DNA from: a virus
Length of the DNA: 31,603 nt
Reading direction: 5' to 3' (one strand)
IMG/VR virus record: IMGVR_UViG_3300030329_000822
Coordinates: 1-31,603 of that record
This document shows, piece by piece, positions 7,711-15,489 of this stretch. The stretch's first letter is position 1, and each line of letters begins with the position of its first letter. The position numbers and the translations under genes were made by a program. The notes beneath the pieces are model-generated. The model was not told the DNA's origin. It saw nothing but the letters and a program-made list of their open reading frames with translations, and did not search any database.

Positions 7711-9749
7711 TGGAAAACATACTAAGTATAAATTTAGAAACACAAACCGCACCAAAGGTATCTGAACAACAGAATAAAGATTGGATTGAGTACGGAACAA
7801 ATGATTGGGCAAACCTCTATCCACAGTTTCTAATTGATTTATATTACAACAGCTCGACACATGCTGCAATTATTAACGCAACAAGAGATATGATTGCTGG
7901 TGAAGGGTTGAATATCGAAGAGACAGAAGATAACGAAACCTTTATCAAATTAACAAGTTTTGTAAACAACGTAAATGGTAGAGAATCATTACATGATGTT
8001 ATTAAAAAAGTAGCATTTGATTATAAGTTACAAGGAGGTTTTGCTCTTAACGTTATTTGGAATAAAACACGAACGGAGATTTCAGAGATTCATCACGTTC
8101 CAGTTGAAAGAATTAGAGCGGGTAAACCAAATGAATACGGTGTTGTAGATACTTATTGGGTATCAAGTGATTGGAGTGATACAAGAAAACATAAACCAAC
8201 ACCTATACCAGCTTTTAATATGAACGATAGAACATCACCAAGTCAAATAATATATGACGGTGATTATTCTCCTAATATGGATATCTATTTTACACCAGAT
8301 TATTCAGCAGGATGTAACTGGGCACTCGTTGATCAGATGGTGGCTGAATTTCACCTCAGCAACATAGCTCAAGGATTCTCGGGATCGTACTTTGTGAATT
8401 TTGCAAATGGTGTTCCGACACAGAAAGAGAGAATTGAAATAGAGAATAGTCTTATAAATAAATTCAGTGGTGCAAAAGCTAGTGGGAAGATTGTATTAAC
8501 ATTCTCAGACGACGCAACAAAAGTACCACAGATTACACCTATAGCTGTTTCAAACGCAGACAAACAGTACCTCGCCTTGCAAGAATTGCTCGTTCAGAAC
8601 ATTCTTACCGCCCATCGTGTTACGAGTCCAATGTTAATGGGAATTAAAAACGAAACCGGTCTAGGATCCAATGTTGATGAATTAAACTCTGCATTTGAAG
8701 TATATCTCAATACGATAGTAAAACCATATCAACACAAAATAATGAGGTGTATTCAAAAGATACTTACAATCAATAAGATTAATATACCTATCGAATTTAT
8801 ACAAAACAAACCTATTACTACACAATTCACAATTGATGATATGAAGTCGGTTATGACACAAGATGAGATACGTGAAGAATTAGGATTACCACCATTAGAA
8901 TCAGACGAACAAGTTGAAGAAGATGAGTTTTCAAAATTTAATATTTCCGATTGGGTAAACAATATAGACGGATATCCTGTTTTTGAAACTGAAATTGAAG
9001 CAGAAGAAAAGGCAAAAGAGATGGGATGTGAAGGATCACATAAACATGAAGACGAAAACGGAAAAGTGTGGTATATGCCTTGTAAAGACCATTCTACTGT
9101 TACAGCATTACATTCCAACGAAAGTCTCTTAAACTTCATTAAAACGTACGGAGAAGACGTACCTGGAGACGATTGGGAATTAATAAGTAATGAAATTGTA
9201 ACAGATGAACATGAGGACTTTGATTTTGAGAATGAATTAAATAAATTACACAGACAAGAGTTTTCTACAAAACGAAGCTCTGCTGCTATTGTTTCAGATT
9301 CTGGTGTAGATGAATTGGATCCAGAACAAGACGGAGAAGATAGAGAAAGTAATTTATATAAAGTTAGATACAGATATTCAACAGCAATATCAAGTGGAAA
9401 CTCTAGACAGTTTTGTACTAATATGTTAAACAATAATAGAATATATAGAAAGGAACATATAAAATCTATGAATAGTGAAACATACAATCCAGGTTTTGGT
9501 CCAAATGGTAACGAGCCGTATTCAATCTGGCTTTACAAAGGAGGACCTCAATGTGGTCATTACTGGAGACGTGAGATCTATTTTTATAAATTAGGAGAAG
9601 CAGACGGAACAAATATAGAAGACGCAACAAGAATAATAACAACAACAGAGGCAAGGGCAAATGGGTTCTATCCAGAAGCAAATGATTCAAGAGTTAGTAG
9701 GGCTCCAAAGAACATGCCGAATAGTGGATATAAGAACCCAAGAAAATAA
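7710..9749 (+). CDS. Portal protein with a C-terminal extension
   Basis: The 679-residue protein forms the dodecameric ring through which DNA enters and leaves the head. Residues about 1-400 look like a portal: LYPQFLIDLYYNSSTHAAIINATRDMIAGEGLNI, the stem region ending in KQYLALQELLVQNILTAHRV, then TGLGSNVDELNSAFEVYL, and QDEIREELGLPPLE. A linker domain with GYPVFETEIEAEEKAKEMG and conserved Cys/His follows. The last 140 residues contain FCTNMLNNNRIYRKEHI, FGPNGNEPYSIWLYKGGPQCGHYW. Similar tails are known to me from Bacteroidota phage head proteins. The extension makes it longer than most portals (400-550). It lies far from terminase, which is unusual. Confidence 0.8.
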   Translation: MENILSINLETQTAPKVSEQQNKDWIEYGTNDWANLYPQFLIDLYYNSSTHAAIINATRDMIAGEGLNIEETEDNETFIKLTSFVNNVNGRESLHDVIKKVAFDYKLQGGFALNVIWNKTRTEISEIHHVPVERIRAGKPNEYGVVDTYWVSSDWSDTRKHKPTPIPAFNMNDRTSPSQIIYDGDYSPNMDIYFTPDYSAGCNWALVDQMVAEFHLSNIAQGFSGSYFVNFANGVPTQKERIEIENSLINKFSGAKASGKIVLTFSDDATKVPQITPIAVSNADKQYLALQELLVQNILTAHRVTSPMLMGIKNETGLGSNVDELNSAFEVYLNTIVKPYQHKIMRCIQKILTINKINIPIEFIQNKPITTQFTIDDMKSVMTQDEIREELGLPPLESDEQVEEDEFSKFNISDWVNNIDGYPVFETEIEAEEKAKEMGCEGSHKHEDENGKVWYMPCKDHSTVTALHSNESLLNFIKTYGEDVPGDDWELISNEIVTDEHEDFDFENELNKLHRQEFSTKRSSAAIVSDSGVDELDPEQDGEDRESNLYKVRYRYSTAISSGNSRQFCTNMLNNNRIYRKEHIKSMNSETYNPGFGPNGNEPYSIWLYKGGPQCGHYWRREIYFYKLGEADGTNIEDATRIITTTEARANGFYPEANDSRVSRAPKNMPNSGYKNPRK

Positions 9750-9756
9750 ATAAATT

Positions 9757-10308
9757 ATGAGAACAAAAGAAAAATTTTACGAGAACCTAAATAAGAAGCA
9801 TGTAAGTCTTGAAAAGAGACAAGAAAGATTTGAATTTCAAGATGTAAAAACATTAGATGCCTTAACAAAACAAGTTGAAAATTTGACTTCAAATTTCAAA
9901 AAAGCTTATGATAAATATCTTGATATGTATATGGAAAACGAGGACGCACAAACTTTAGCTCAAGAGGCTTTTATGGATTGGGAAGAGGAGAAAGAAAAAT
10001 TGGAAGAAATATCTAAAGAAAACTATAAAAGAGAACAAAAACAAGAAGCTAATATTGAAAAGAAACGAAGTATTTATAACAAATTAGAAGATAAATCTGA
10101 TAAAGTAGAAAATAATTATCTTAAAGCTGAGCAAAATGCAAGGTCAATGAAATCACAAGGAGAGTCGTTAGTAGATAAAATGAAGTCTGCAATCAAAAGT
10201 TTTGAAAGTTCAGCAAAAGCTTTAGGTGTAGATGTTTCAAGTGAAATATCAAAATATCAATCAGCAGTAAATAAATTAGACGCAGCAACATTGAAAATGA
10301 AAAAATAG
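9757..10308 (+). CDS. Coiled-coil protein, probably virion-associated
   Basis: The 183-residue protein is almost entirely charged alpha helix with heptad-like spacing from residue 1 to about 150. A short, less charged end (SSEISKYQSAVNKLDAATLKMKK) follows. It lies between portal and the head-tail connector and shares their strand and spacing. Its stop codon TAG is directly followed by the connector's ATG. Possible roles are a second scaffold, an internal head protein or a neck component. No family was recognised. Confidence 0.5.
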   Translation: MRTKEKFYENLNKKHVSLEKRQERFEFQDVKTLDALTKQVENLTSNFKKAYDKYLDMYMENEDAQTLAQEAFMDWEEEKEKLEEISKENYKREQKQEANIEKKRSIYNKLEDKSDKVENNYLKAEQNARSMKSQGESLVDKMKSAIKSFESSAKALGVDVSSEISKYQSAVNKLDAATLKMKK

Positions 10309-10878
10309 ATGGCAAATTACGTATTATTTATTTCAGAGAACAAGATTAAGGACTCAACGGCACTGGGAGGTAACATCGATAATGATTTCATATTACCATA
10401 CCTAAAGATTGCACAACGTAAGTATATAGAAAGTAAGCTTGGTACAGATTTGTTTGAAGCTTTACAAACTAAAATTACTGCAGGATCATTAACGGGTGTA
10501 TATCAAACACTAGTCGATGACTATATTCAAGATTCTTTAGTACACTGGGGTTTTTATGAGTGTCTTCCATTCTTGAGAGTAAGAGTTTCAAATAACGGTA
10601 TTGGTGTAAAAGTATCTGAAACGACTGAAAGTATGACACAAGAGGAGATGAGTAGTCTAAGAGAAGAAATACGTAACACCGCTGAATTTTATACTGAACG
10701 AATGATTGACTATTTAAGACACAATAGCTCTAGTTATCCAGAATATTCAACATCGAGTGGTTCAGACGTATCACCAGACACCAATGCATTCTACTCGGGT
10801 ATGAATCTTGAAAGAGAAAAACATAGAGGAGGTAGAATAACATTAGATGATTTTTTAACACCTGATTTGAATCCATAA
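10309..10878 (+). CDS. Head-tail connector (DUF6712-like)
   Basis: The 189-residue protein resembles the connector proteins that bind under the portal, of the kind annotated DUF6712 in Bacteroidota phages. The N-terminal part ILPYLKIAQRKYIESKLGTDLFEALQ and the middle VDDYIQDSLVHWGFYECLPFL are typical. The long helix TQEEMSSLREEIRNTAEFYTERMIDYL and a flexible Ser-rich tail also fit. It starts directly after the coiled-coil gene and overlaps the next small frame by one base. Confidence 0.7.
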   Translation: MANYVLFISENKIKDSTALGGNIDNDFILPYLKIAQRKYIESKLGTDLFEALQTKITAGSLTGVYQTLVDDYIQDSLVHWGFYECLPFLRVRVSNNGIGVKVSETTESMTQEEMSSLREEIRNTAEFYTERMIDYLRHNSSSYPEYSTSSGSDVSPDTNAFYSGMNLEREKHRGGRITLDDFLTPDLNP

Positions 10879-10994
10879 TGAGAAATAATTATAAACCAAA
10901 AGCTAAAAACGAAATAGCTTTGAAAACATACATTAAACATGCCACTAAAAAAAGTATCACAGGACATAAGCGAGGTAGTAACAGTAAACGCTAG
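10878..10994 (+). CDS. 38-residue basic peptide (doubtful)
   Basis: A 38-codon frame starts with the TAATG overlap used throughout this genome and gives a Lys/Arg/Asn-rich product ending GHKRGSNSKR. Its last 56 bases overlap, in another frame, the better supported membrane protein at 10939. The start context is good but the product has no recognisable feature. It may serve mainly to couple translation to the holin-like gene. Confidence 0.35.
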   Translation: MRNNYKPKAKNEIALKTYIKHATKKSITGHKRGSNSKR

Positions 10995-11115
10995 TGTCAT
11001 AGGCGTAACAACTTTTGCCGATTTTGAATTAATATTAAAAATATTATTACTATTATTGTCAATCGGTTATACTATCTCAAGGTGGCGAACACATTGTAGA
11101 AATAACAAAAAGTGA
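10939..11115 (+). CDS. Holin-like single-helix membrane protein
   Basis: The 58-residue product has a short N-terminal region, one strongly hydrophobic helix (about residues 28-46, LILKILLLLLSIGYTI), and a basic C-terminus ending RNNKK. Its stop overlaps the GTG start of the endolysin-like gene (GTGA), a classic holin-endolysin arrangement. Holins of this size and topology make membrane holes that release the lysin. It was chosen over the overlapping 38-residue frame because of the membrane helix and context. Confidence 0.55.
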   Translation: MPLKKVSQDISEVVTVNASVIGVTTFADFELILKILLLLLSIGYTISRWRTHCRNNKK

Positions 11116-11498
11116 AAGAGTACAAAAATTTCAAAAGTAAGGAATTTGATTCTCCTGATTTACCAGGATCCGGAGATAACATGAAAGACGAGTTTATGGA
11201 GTTACTTCAAAAGGCTCGTGAGATAGCGGATACACCGTTCCGTATTACATCTGGATTCAGAACAGAAGCTTATCAGTTAGATTTGAAAAGGAGAGGGTAT
11301 AAAACAGCTAAGAATAAAAGTCCTCATCAAGAAGGTTATGCGTGTGATATCGCATGTACAGATAGTAAGACAAGATACTTAATTATAGGATCCTTAATGT
11401 TGGCTGGGTTTAATAGATTTGGAATAGGAGCTAGTTTCATACACGTGGACAATAGTCCTAATTATACACCAAATAGGGTGTGGACATATAAATATTAA
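11112..11498 (+). CDS. Endolysin, M15-family peptidase
   Basis: The 128-residue protein is a single Peptidase_M15_3-type domain, a zinc carboxy/endopeptidase acting on peptidoglycan stem peptides. The zinc motif S-P-H-Q-E-G-Y-A-C-D gives His72 and Asp79, and the second motif HVD gives His111. The segment FRITSGFRTEAYQ is the usual upstream strand. There is no signal peptide, so release would depend on a holin, and holin-like genes lie on both sides. It starts with GTG at 11112, overlapping the previous stop by four bases. Confidence 0.85.
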   Translation: MKEYKNFKSKEFDSPDLPGSGDNMKDEFMELLQKAREIADTPFRITSGFRTEAYQLDLKRRGYKTAKNKSPHQEGYACDIACTDSKTRYLIIGSLMLAGFNRFGIGASFIHVDNSPNYTPNRVWTYKY

Positions 11499-11514
11499 TC
11501 AAAAATAAATTAAA

Positions 11515-11694
11515 ATGAAAGATTGGCTAATCAAACAAATGTTTTCAAGTAAGAAGTTTTGGTACGCTGTAGCTTCGGTAGTTGTACCAGCTATTGTATC
11601 GTATCTTGGCGTTTCTGAAGACGCAGCACAAGAAATTTTCTATGCATGTTTGACGCTTATTGTAGGGCAAGGAATTGCTGATATAAATAAGTAA
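11515..11694 (+). CDS. Second holin-like membrane protein
   Basis: The 59-residue product has a basic N-terminus (MKDWLIKQMFSSKKFW) and two hydrophobic segments (about residues 16-32 and 41-53) separated by SEDAAQ. This fits a small two-helix holin. It follows the M15 peptidase by 16 bases and precedes the phosphoesterase by one. With the single-helix protein at 10939 it may form a holin/antiholin or holin/pinholin pair. Which one opens the membrane cannot be told from sequence. Confidence 0.55.
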   Translation: MKDWLIKQMFSSKKFWYAVASVVVPAIVSYLGVSEDAAQEIFYACLTLIVGQGIADINK

Positions 11695-11695
11695 G

Positions 11696-12415
11696 ATGAG
11701 AGACAACCGTTACAGGTTGAAACCTCATGAGATTAAGTTAATAAAAAGGGTTCGTAAACAAGAGGGTAAAACAGTCCTAGTCATCGGGGATCTGCATGAG
11801 CCCTTTTGTTTAGAATCTTACAGAGATTGGTGTGTAGAACAATATCATAAACATTCATGTAATCAAGTCATATTCATAGGTGATTTAATCGACAACCATT
11901 ATTCGAGTTATCATGAGACAAATCCGGATGGGATGTCGGGAGGTACTGAATTGGAACTAGCTATTAAAAAAATATCACTCTGGTATAAAAATTTTCCAAA
12001 AGCTACATGTATTATTGGCAACCACGATAGAATGGTTATGCGTAAAGGACAAACTGCAAACATACCTAAGAAATGGATCAAGAGTTACAAAGAAGTATTA
12101 GAGGTTCCTGGTTGGAATTTTGTAGAAAGATTTGTTCAAGACGGTGTGCAATATATCCACGGCGAGGGTGGAACTGCTCGGACAAAATGTAGAGCTGATA
12201 TGATGAATACTATACAAGGACATTTACATACTCAATGTTATACAGAACATTACGTAGGACAGAATTATAGAGTATATGGCACACAGACCGGCTGTGGCAT
12301 AAATCATGAATCTTATGCAATGGCGTACGCAAAGTATGGAAAGAAACCTGCAATTGGATGTGTAGTTGTAAAAGAAAACGGAAAACTACCAATTAATCTT
12401 TTAATGGAATTATGA
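11696..12415 (+). CDS. Calcineurin-like metallophosphoesterase
   Basis: The 239-residue enzyme has all the metal-binding motifs of the family: GDLH (31-34), GDLID (62-66), GNHD (108-111), HGEGG (155-159) and GHLH (175-178). It would hydrolyse phosphomonoesters or phosphodiesters with two metal ions in the cytoplasm. Such enzymes are frequent in phages and may act on nucleotides, RNA ends or DNA; the substrate cannot be told here. It is the last sizable gene of the late block and ends four bases into a tiny membrane-protein frame. Confidence 0.8.
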   Translation: MRDNRYRLKPHEIKLIKRVRKQEGKTVLVIGDLHEPFCLESYRDWCVEQYHKHSCNQVIFIGDLIDNHYSSYHETNPDGMSGGTELELAIKKISLWYKNFPKATCIIGNHDRMVMRKGQTANIPKKWIKSYKEVLEVPGWNFVERFVQDGVQYIHGEGGTARTKCRADMMNTIQGHLHTQCYTEHYVGQNYRVYGTQTGCGINHESYAMAYAKYGKKPAIGCVVVKENGKLPINLLMEL

Positions 12416-12495
12416 GAAAACATACACCAACAACAATTAAACTAACAATATTCTATTTCATTCTTATTATTATAATACTATATTTTAGTGTTTAG
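12412..12495 (+). CDS. 27-residue single-helix membrane peptide
   Basis: The frame starts in the ATGA overlap with the phosphoesterase stop and encodes MRKHTPTT, then a hydrophobic helix rich in Ile and Phe, then YFSV. The basic N-terminus suggests it faces the cytoplasm. It resembles in size three other single-helix microproteins at 15242, 15364 and 16027. It is the last coding frame before the early promoter region. Confidence 0.4.
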   Translation: MRKHTPTTIKLTIFYFILIIIILYFSV

Positions 12496-12660
12496 AGGAC
12501 TTCTAAGACACTTTCTCAATAAAACAATACAAATACCTCATATAGTTACAAAACGTCTTAAAACAATGAATTAAAAATGTTTCATAACTTTTGAGTAATT
12601 GTTGTATAGTTTGAATATTATTTGTAATTTTACCACATTATTAATCAATATTAAAAAACG
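12496..12660 (+). promoter_or_regulatory. Intergenic region with likely early promoter
   Basis: This 165-base gap separates the late genes from the early block and is the longest spacer with no open frame. It contains TTG (12602-12604), a 20-base spacer and TAATTTTA (12625-12632). This nearly matches the Bacteroidota sigma-A promoter pattern TTG-N(19-23)-TAnnTTTG. Transcription would start some 20 bases before the ATG at 12661. No hairpin terminator was seen at its left end. Confidence 0.45.
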
Positions 12661-13041
12661 ATGACAAACGAAAGATTTTCTGAATATCAAGCGGAAATAA
12701 AAAAACTTGAAAAAATTGATAACAGTAATACCGATATGATAGACCGAAAGGAATCTATGAAAGAAGTATTCAACGGTATTGAATCACTTGACGCAGACTT
12801 AGTATATGACACATTAAATATGGCTGCTACCGTTAATGAAAGAATTTGTAAAAAATGGTATGAGTTAGAAGTTTCAGCAAAATGTAACGGTGATACAAAA
12901 GGTGCTGAATTTTGGAATATTATTGCAAAAGAAAAAGAATCAGCAGCAAAAGAACTTAGACAAATTCTAACACATTTATTTAGAATGCAAAAAGGTAATA
13001 ACAAAGTATATAATCTTAAAAAACAAATGGGCGATGAATAA
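12661..13041 (+). CDS. Early protein of unknown function, helical
   Basis: The 126-residue product is the first gene after the predicted early promoter. It is highly helical and charged, with a hydrophobic-patterned middle (ADLVYDTLNMAATVNERICKKWYELE) and a basic C-terminal part (THLFRMQKGNNKVYNLKKQMG). No domain was recognised. First early genes often encode host take-over or anti-defence factors, but nothing in the sequence shows this. It overlaps the next gene by eight bases. Confidence 0.55.
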   Translation: MTNERFSEYQAEIKKLEKIDNSNTDMIDRKESMKEVFNGIESLDADLVYDTLNMAATVNERICKKWYELEVSAKCNGDTKGAEFWNIIAKEKESAAKELRQILTHLFRMQKGNNKVYNLKKQMGDE

Positions 13042-13327
13042 AATAGAATTTGATCTAGATATAATGGGAAGCTTAGACATACAATCTATGCATAAAGTTA
13101 TAGACGCTTATCGTCAATTAGATAATAATGAGTGGATCATGGAAGGTGGAACAGGATTTAATACTAATAGTGGATATGTATATATAGCTCTTGAAAATGG
13201 TATATCAATTTGTTCTTGTTTCGGACAATCAGTAGATTATTTAGTAACAGATTATGAAACTGGAGAAGAAGAATTTTTTGATACTTATGAAGAAGCAGAA
13301 GAACAATTAAAAACTATAAACAAATGA
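13034..13327 (+). CDS. Small acidic early protein, unknown function
   Basis: The 97-residue product has an alternating pattern suggesting a small alpha/beta fold: helix IQSMHKVIDAYRQLD, strands SGYVYIALENGISICSCFG and VDYLVTDYETGEEE, then an acidic helix. The C-terminal half (YETGEEEFFDTYEEAEEQL) looks like a small domain seen in phage accessory proteins. Start and stop overlap both neighbours (ATGA-type), so it belongs to a coupled operon. No function can be assigned. Confidence 0.5.
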   Translation: MNKIEFDLDIMGSLDIQSMHKVIDAYRQLDNNEWIMEGGTGFNTNSGYVYIALENGISICSCFGQSVDYLVTDYETGEEEFFDTYEEAEEQLKTINK

Positions 13328-13587
13328 TAAAGACATTAGTTATAGGAGGTCAATACGAGGATCCTACAGAATGGAATGGTAACAATCCAACATGTGAATT
13401 GTGTGATAAAGAAGCGGAACACATGGATGAATATTGTGAAGACCATCAACGATGTTATTATTGTGGTGATAGAGACAATCAATGTGATTGTTCTGAACTA
13501 TCAGATTGTTGTGGTAAAAAGTTTATTCCTGAAACCATGAGATGTAGTGATTGTTTAGATAATTCAACTAATTATTATAAAAAATAA
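13324..13587 (+). CDS. Cys-rich zinc-binding small protein
   Basis: The 87-residue protein holds about ten cysteines and several histidines in paired motifs: CELC, YCEDH, CYYCG, CDC, DCCG and CSDC. This suggests two or three treble-clef or ribbon-type zinc sites. Such phage proteins often bind nucleic acids or host proteins. The later segment DCCGKKFIPETMRCSDC is the most motif-like. It overlaps the previous gene by four bases. Confidence 0.55.
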   Translation: MIKTLVIGGQYEDPTEWNGNNPTCELCDKEAEHMDEYCEDHQRCYYCGDRDNQCDCSELSDCCGKKFIPETMRCSDCLDNSTNYYKK

Positions 13588-13591
13588 AACG

Positions 13592-13885
13592 ATGAAAAAA
13601 ACAAAAGAGGATATTCTTTGGGAATATATAAGCGAAAAAGATATCAAAGAAATAGAGGAAAGGTTTGAAGAGTTAGATAACGAAACAGAATACAGACACA
13701 TTTGGGATATGCATACGTTTCAATGTGTTGAAAATGAAGTGTATATGGGAGGTGTATATTTTATTGATGGAATAAAAAAAGATATAACACTTGTATTTCA
13801 AACCTCTCAATTTTTAGAGTGGTTAAATGGTAACACCGAGTATATGAAAGAACAATTAATTAAATATATAAATCAAATCAATTAA
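13592..13885 (+). CDS. Small acidic early protein, unknown function
   Basis: The 97-residue protein is acidic, with a helical N-terminus (EDILWEYISEKDIKEIEERFEEL) and a central strand pair (NEVYMGGVYFIDGIKKDITLVFQT). A C-terminal helix completes it. It has no cysteine cluster or membrane segment. It lies in the early block with four-base spacing on both sides. No family was recognised; a DNA mimic or inhibitor would fit the acidity but is speculation. Confidence 0.45.
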   Translation: MKKTKEDILWEYISEKDIKEIEERFEELDNETEYRHIWDMHTFQCVENEVYMGGVYFIDGIKKDITLVFQTSQFLEWLNGNTEYMKEQLIKYINQIN

Positions 13886-13889
13886 AATT

Positions 13890-14288
13890 ATGAAAAAAAG
13901 TAAAGTAACAAACGTGCAAGCGTCAGGTAACTTCAAAGAACTATTTGTATTTGAAGTGGAATTTGAAAACGGAGATGTAGGAAAACTATATCGTAAGTCC
14001 GAGGAACACAAATTAGATATCGGACAAGAGTTAGAATACACTCTAAATGATAGAGGTAGTATTAAAATTCAACAACCAGCTTATACAGGTGGTGGAGGTA
14101 AAAAATACGATCCTGAAGCAGAGAATAAAAAACAAATATTAATCAGTCGTCAATCATCTGTTAAAGCAGCTGTAGATTTTTGTAGAAATCAAGATTGTAG
14201 TATTGATATTGTATTGGAAAATGCAGCTATCATACACGAATGGCAAATGACAGGTAAAATTATTGATGTACCAAAAATGCCTTTCTAA
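13890..14288 (+). CDS. Putative OB-fold single-stranded DNA-binding protein
   Basis: The 132-residue product starts with a beta-rich domain (VTNVQASGNFKELFVFEVEFENGDVGKLYRK, then LEYTLNDRGSIKIQ) that has the strand pattern of an OB fold. A flexible Gly-rich linker and a helical C-terminal part (RQSSVKAAVDFCRN) follow. It ends in VPKMPF, resembling the last residues of SSB tails (IPF) that recruit partners, though the tail is not acidic. It is next to replication genes, which supports a DNA-binding role. The assignment is by pattern only. Confidence 0.45.
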   Translation: MKKSKVTNVQASGNFKELFVFEVEFENGDVGKLYRKSEEHKLDIGQELEYTLNDRGSIKIQQPAYTGGGGKKYDPEAENKKQILISRQSSVKAAVDFCRNQDCSIDIVLENAAIIHEWQMTGKIIDVPKMPF

Positions 14289-14620
14289 TGATAAAAGTAA
14301 ATTATTCAGATAAAAAAGAGATGGAAGATTTATTAGATATGGCAACACAGGTATGTGGTTTACGTAAAGGATCCTTAACAACAAATAATAGAAGGTCTGA
14401 AACTGTTTTACCACGTGCAGTTGTTTCAGTAATAGCTTTGAAAGAATTAGGAATACATCACAATTTAATTTCTAAGGTTATAAATAGAGATAGAACAACT
14501 GTTTATGCTTATGAACGAAACCATGAATCTAATTTATTAGGGTGGAAAAATTATAGACAAACATTTGAAAAAATATATAATGTATTTCAAAAGATAAAGA
14601 ATGAAAAGTCTATTAAGTAG
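14288..14620 (+). CDS. DnaA domain IV-like DNA-binding protein
   Basis: The 110-residue protein matches the C-terminal DNA-binding domain of DnaA. It has basic residues in GLRKGSLTTNNRRSE, then PRAVVSVIALKELGIHHNLISKVI as helices, and the signature-like RDRTTVYAYERNH in place of the DnaA RDHTTVLxAxRK. It lacks the AAA+ ATPase domain. It could bind DnaA boxes in the phage origin or mimic/compete with host DnaA. It directly precedes and overlaps the initiator-like gene by 20 bases, which fits replication control. Confidence 0.6.
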   Translation: MIKVNYSDKKEMEDLLDMATQVCGLRKGSLTTNNRRSETVLPRAVVSVIALKELGIHHNLISKVINRDRTTVYAYERNHESNLLGWKNYRQTFEKIYNVFQKIKNEKSIK

Positions 14621-15245
14621 TAGTGCGTTTTTAATAGTTAATAAAAGGTTATCACAGGCGGTAGGACTGAAGGCTAGTGTCCTACTCGCCGACCTCATAA
14701 GTAAAGAAGAATATTTCATTCAACACGGATCCTTAATTGACGGATATTTTTTTAACACAGAAGAGAATATACAACGTGATACTACATTGACACCATACGA
14801 ACAGAGAAACGCTCTTAAAACACTTAAAAACCATAAAATACTGGAAGTTAAACGTATGGGAATGCCAGCTAAACAACATTTCAAGATAAATGATGATACA
14901 GTTATGAAGTTTCTTGACAACAAGTCCTTAAAAAAACCAAACACTATTAATAAGAAGAAATATAATAAGAAAGATATTTCTATAAGAGAAAAAGAATTTA
15001 GTGAAGAGGTATTTCAATATGGGGAATATGAAACAGAAATGTGTCAAGAGTTTGTTGATTATTGGACTGAATCAGATAAACGTGGTGTTATGAAATTTGA
15101 GAAAGAAAAAACATGGAGCACATCTCGCAGGTTATCCAGATGGAAAAAAATGTCAAGTAAATTCAATCAAGTAACACTACAAAAACCAAAAGGAATTGAA
15201 TCACAAATAGATATTATGCAACAAGTATTAAATAAAATTAAATGA
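14601..15245 (+). CDS. Replication initiator / replisome organiser-like protein
   Basis: The 214-residue product has an N-terminal winged-helix-like region (about 1-100). This includes the pattern ADLISKEEYF, FFNTEENIQRDTTLTPYEQRNALKTLKNHKILEV, typical of phage DnaD/replication initiation proteins. A basic linker (about 115-135) follows. The C-terminal block FVDYWTESDKRGVMKFEKEKTWSTSRRLSRW is one I recall from Bacteroidota phage replication proteins. It likely binds the origin and helps load a host helicase; no phage helicase or polymerase gene is present. A GC-rich stem-loop lies within its 5' part. Confidence 0.6.
   Translation: MKSLLSSSAFLIVNKRLSQAVGLKASVLLADLISKEEYFIQHGSLIDGYFFNTEENIQRDTTLTPYEQRNALKTLKNHKILEVKRMGMPAKQHFKINDDTVMKFLDNKSLKKPNTINKKKYNKKDISIREKEFSEEVFQYGEYETEMCQEFVDYWTESDKRGVMKFEKEKTWSTSRRLSRWKKMSSKFNQVTLQKPKGIESQIDIMQQVLNKIK
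14657..14690. other. GC-rich stem-loop inside the initiator gene (origin candidate)
   Basis: GGCGGTAGGAC (14657-14667) can pair with GTCCTACTCGCC (14679-14690) around an 11-base loop, with a single bulged T. The core GTAGGAC/GTCCTAC is perfect. The codons used here (GCG, CTG, GTC, CTC, GCC, GAC, CTC) are rare in this AT-rich genome, suggesting selection on the DNA or RNA shape. Phage origins often lie inside initiator genes. An mRNA regulatory hairpin is the alternative. Confidence 0.4.
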
Positions 15246-15367
15246 TAGAATTTTTTAGACACGCATTAGGAATATGTGGTGAACCACATCCAAGTTTATT
15301 AACCTTATTAATTGGTACACCTATATTAGGATATATTATTTACAACATTAAAAAACGAATCAAATGA
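15242..15367 (+). CDS. 41-residue single-helix membrane protein
   Basis: The frame begins in the ATGA overlap with the initiator stop. It encodes an N-terminal part with two Cys/His-containing turns (LGICGEPHPS), a hydrophobic helix (about residues 19-34, LLTLLIGTPILGYIIY) and a basic end (KKRIK). The basic C-terminus suggests a cytoplasmic tail. It is coupled to the next microprotein by another ATGA overlap. Function is unknown; membrane anchoring or superinfection exclusion are possibilities. Confidence 0.45.
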   Translation: MIEFFRHALGICGEPHPSLLTLLIGTPILGYIIYNIKKRIK

Positions 15368-15489
15368 ATCTAAAAGAATATAACAAGCAAAGAAGAATCG
15401 AAAACCGTATTAGTATTATACTTTCAATATTAATGTTTATAGCAATCGGTTATGTAATATCAGTATTAGGAGAAATGTATCTATGGTAA
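15364..15489 (+). CDS. 41-residue single-helix membrane protein
   Basis: The product has a charged, basic N-terminus (MNLKEYNKQRRIENR) followed by one hydrophobic helix (about 16-36, ISIILSILMFIAIGYVISVL) and a short end. It overlaps the previous gene by four bases and the next by seven. No family is recognised. It probably sits in the inner membrane with the basic part inside. Confidence 0.45.
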   Translation: MNLKEYNKQRRIENRISIILSILMFIAIGYVISVLGEMYLW

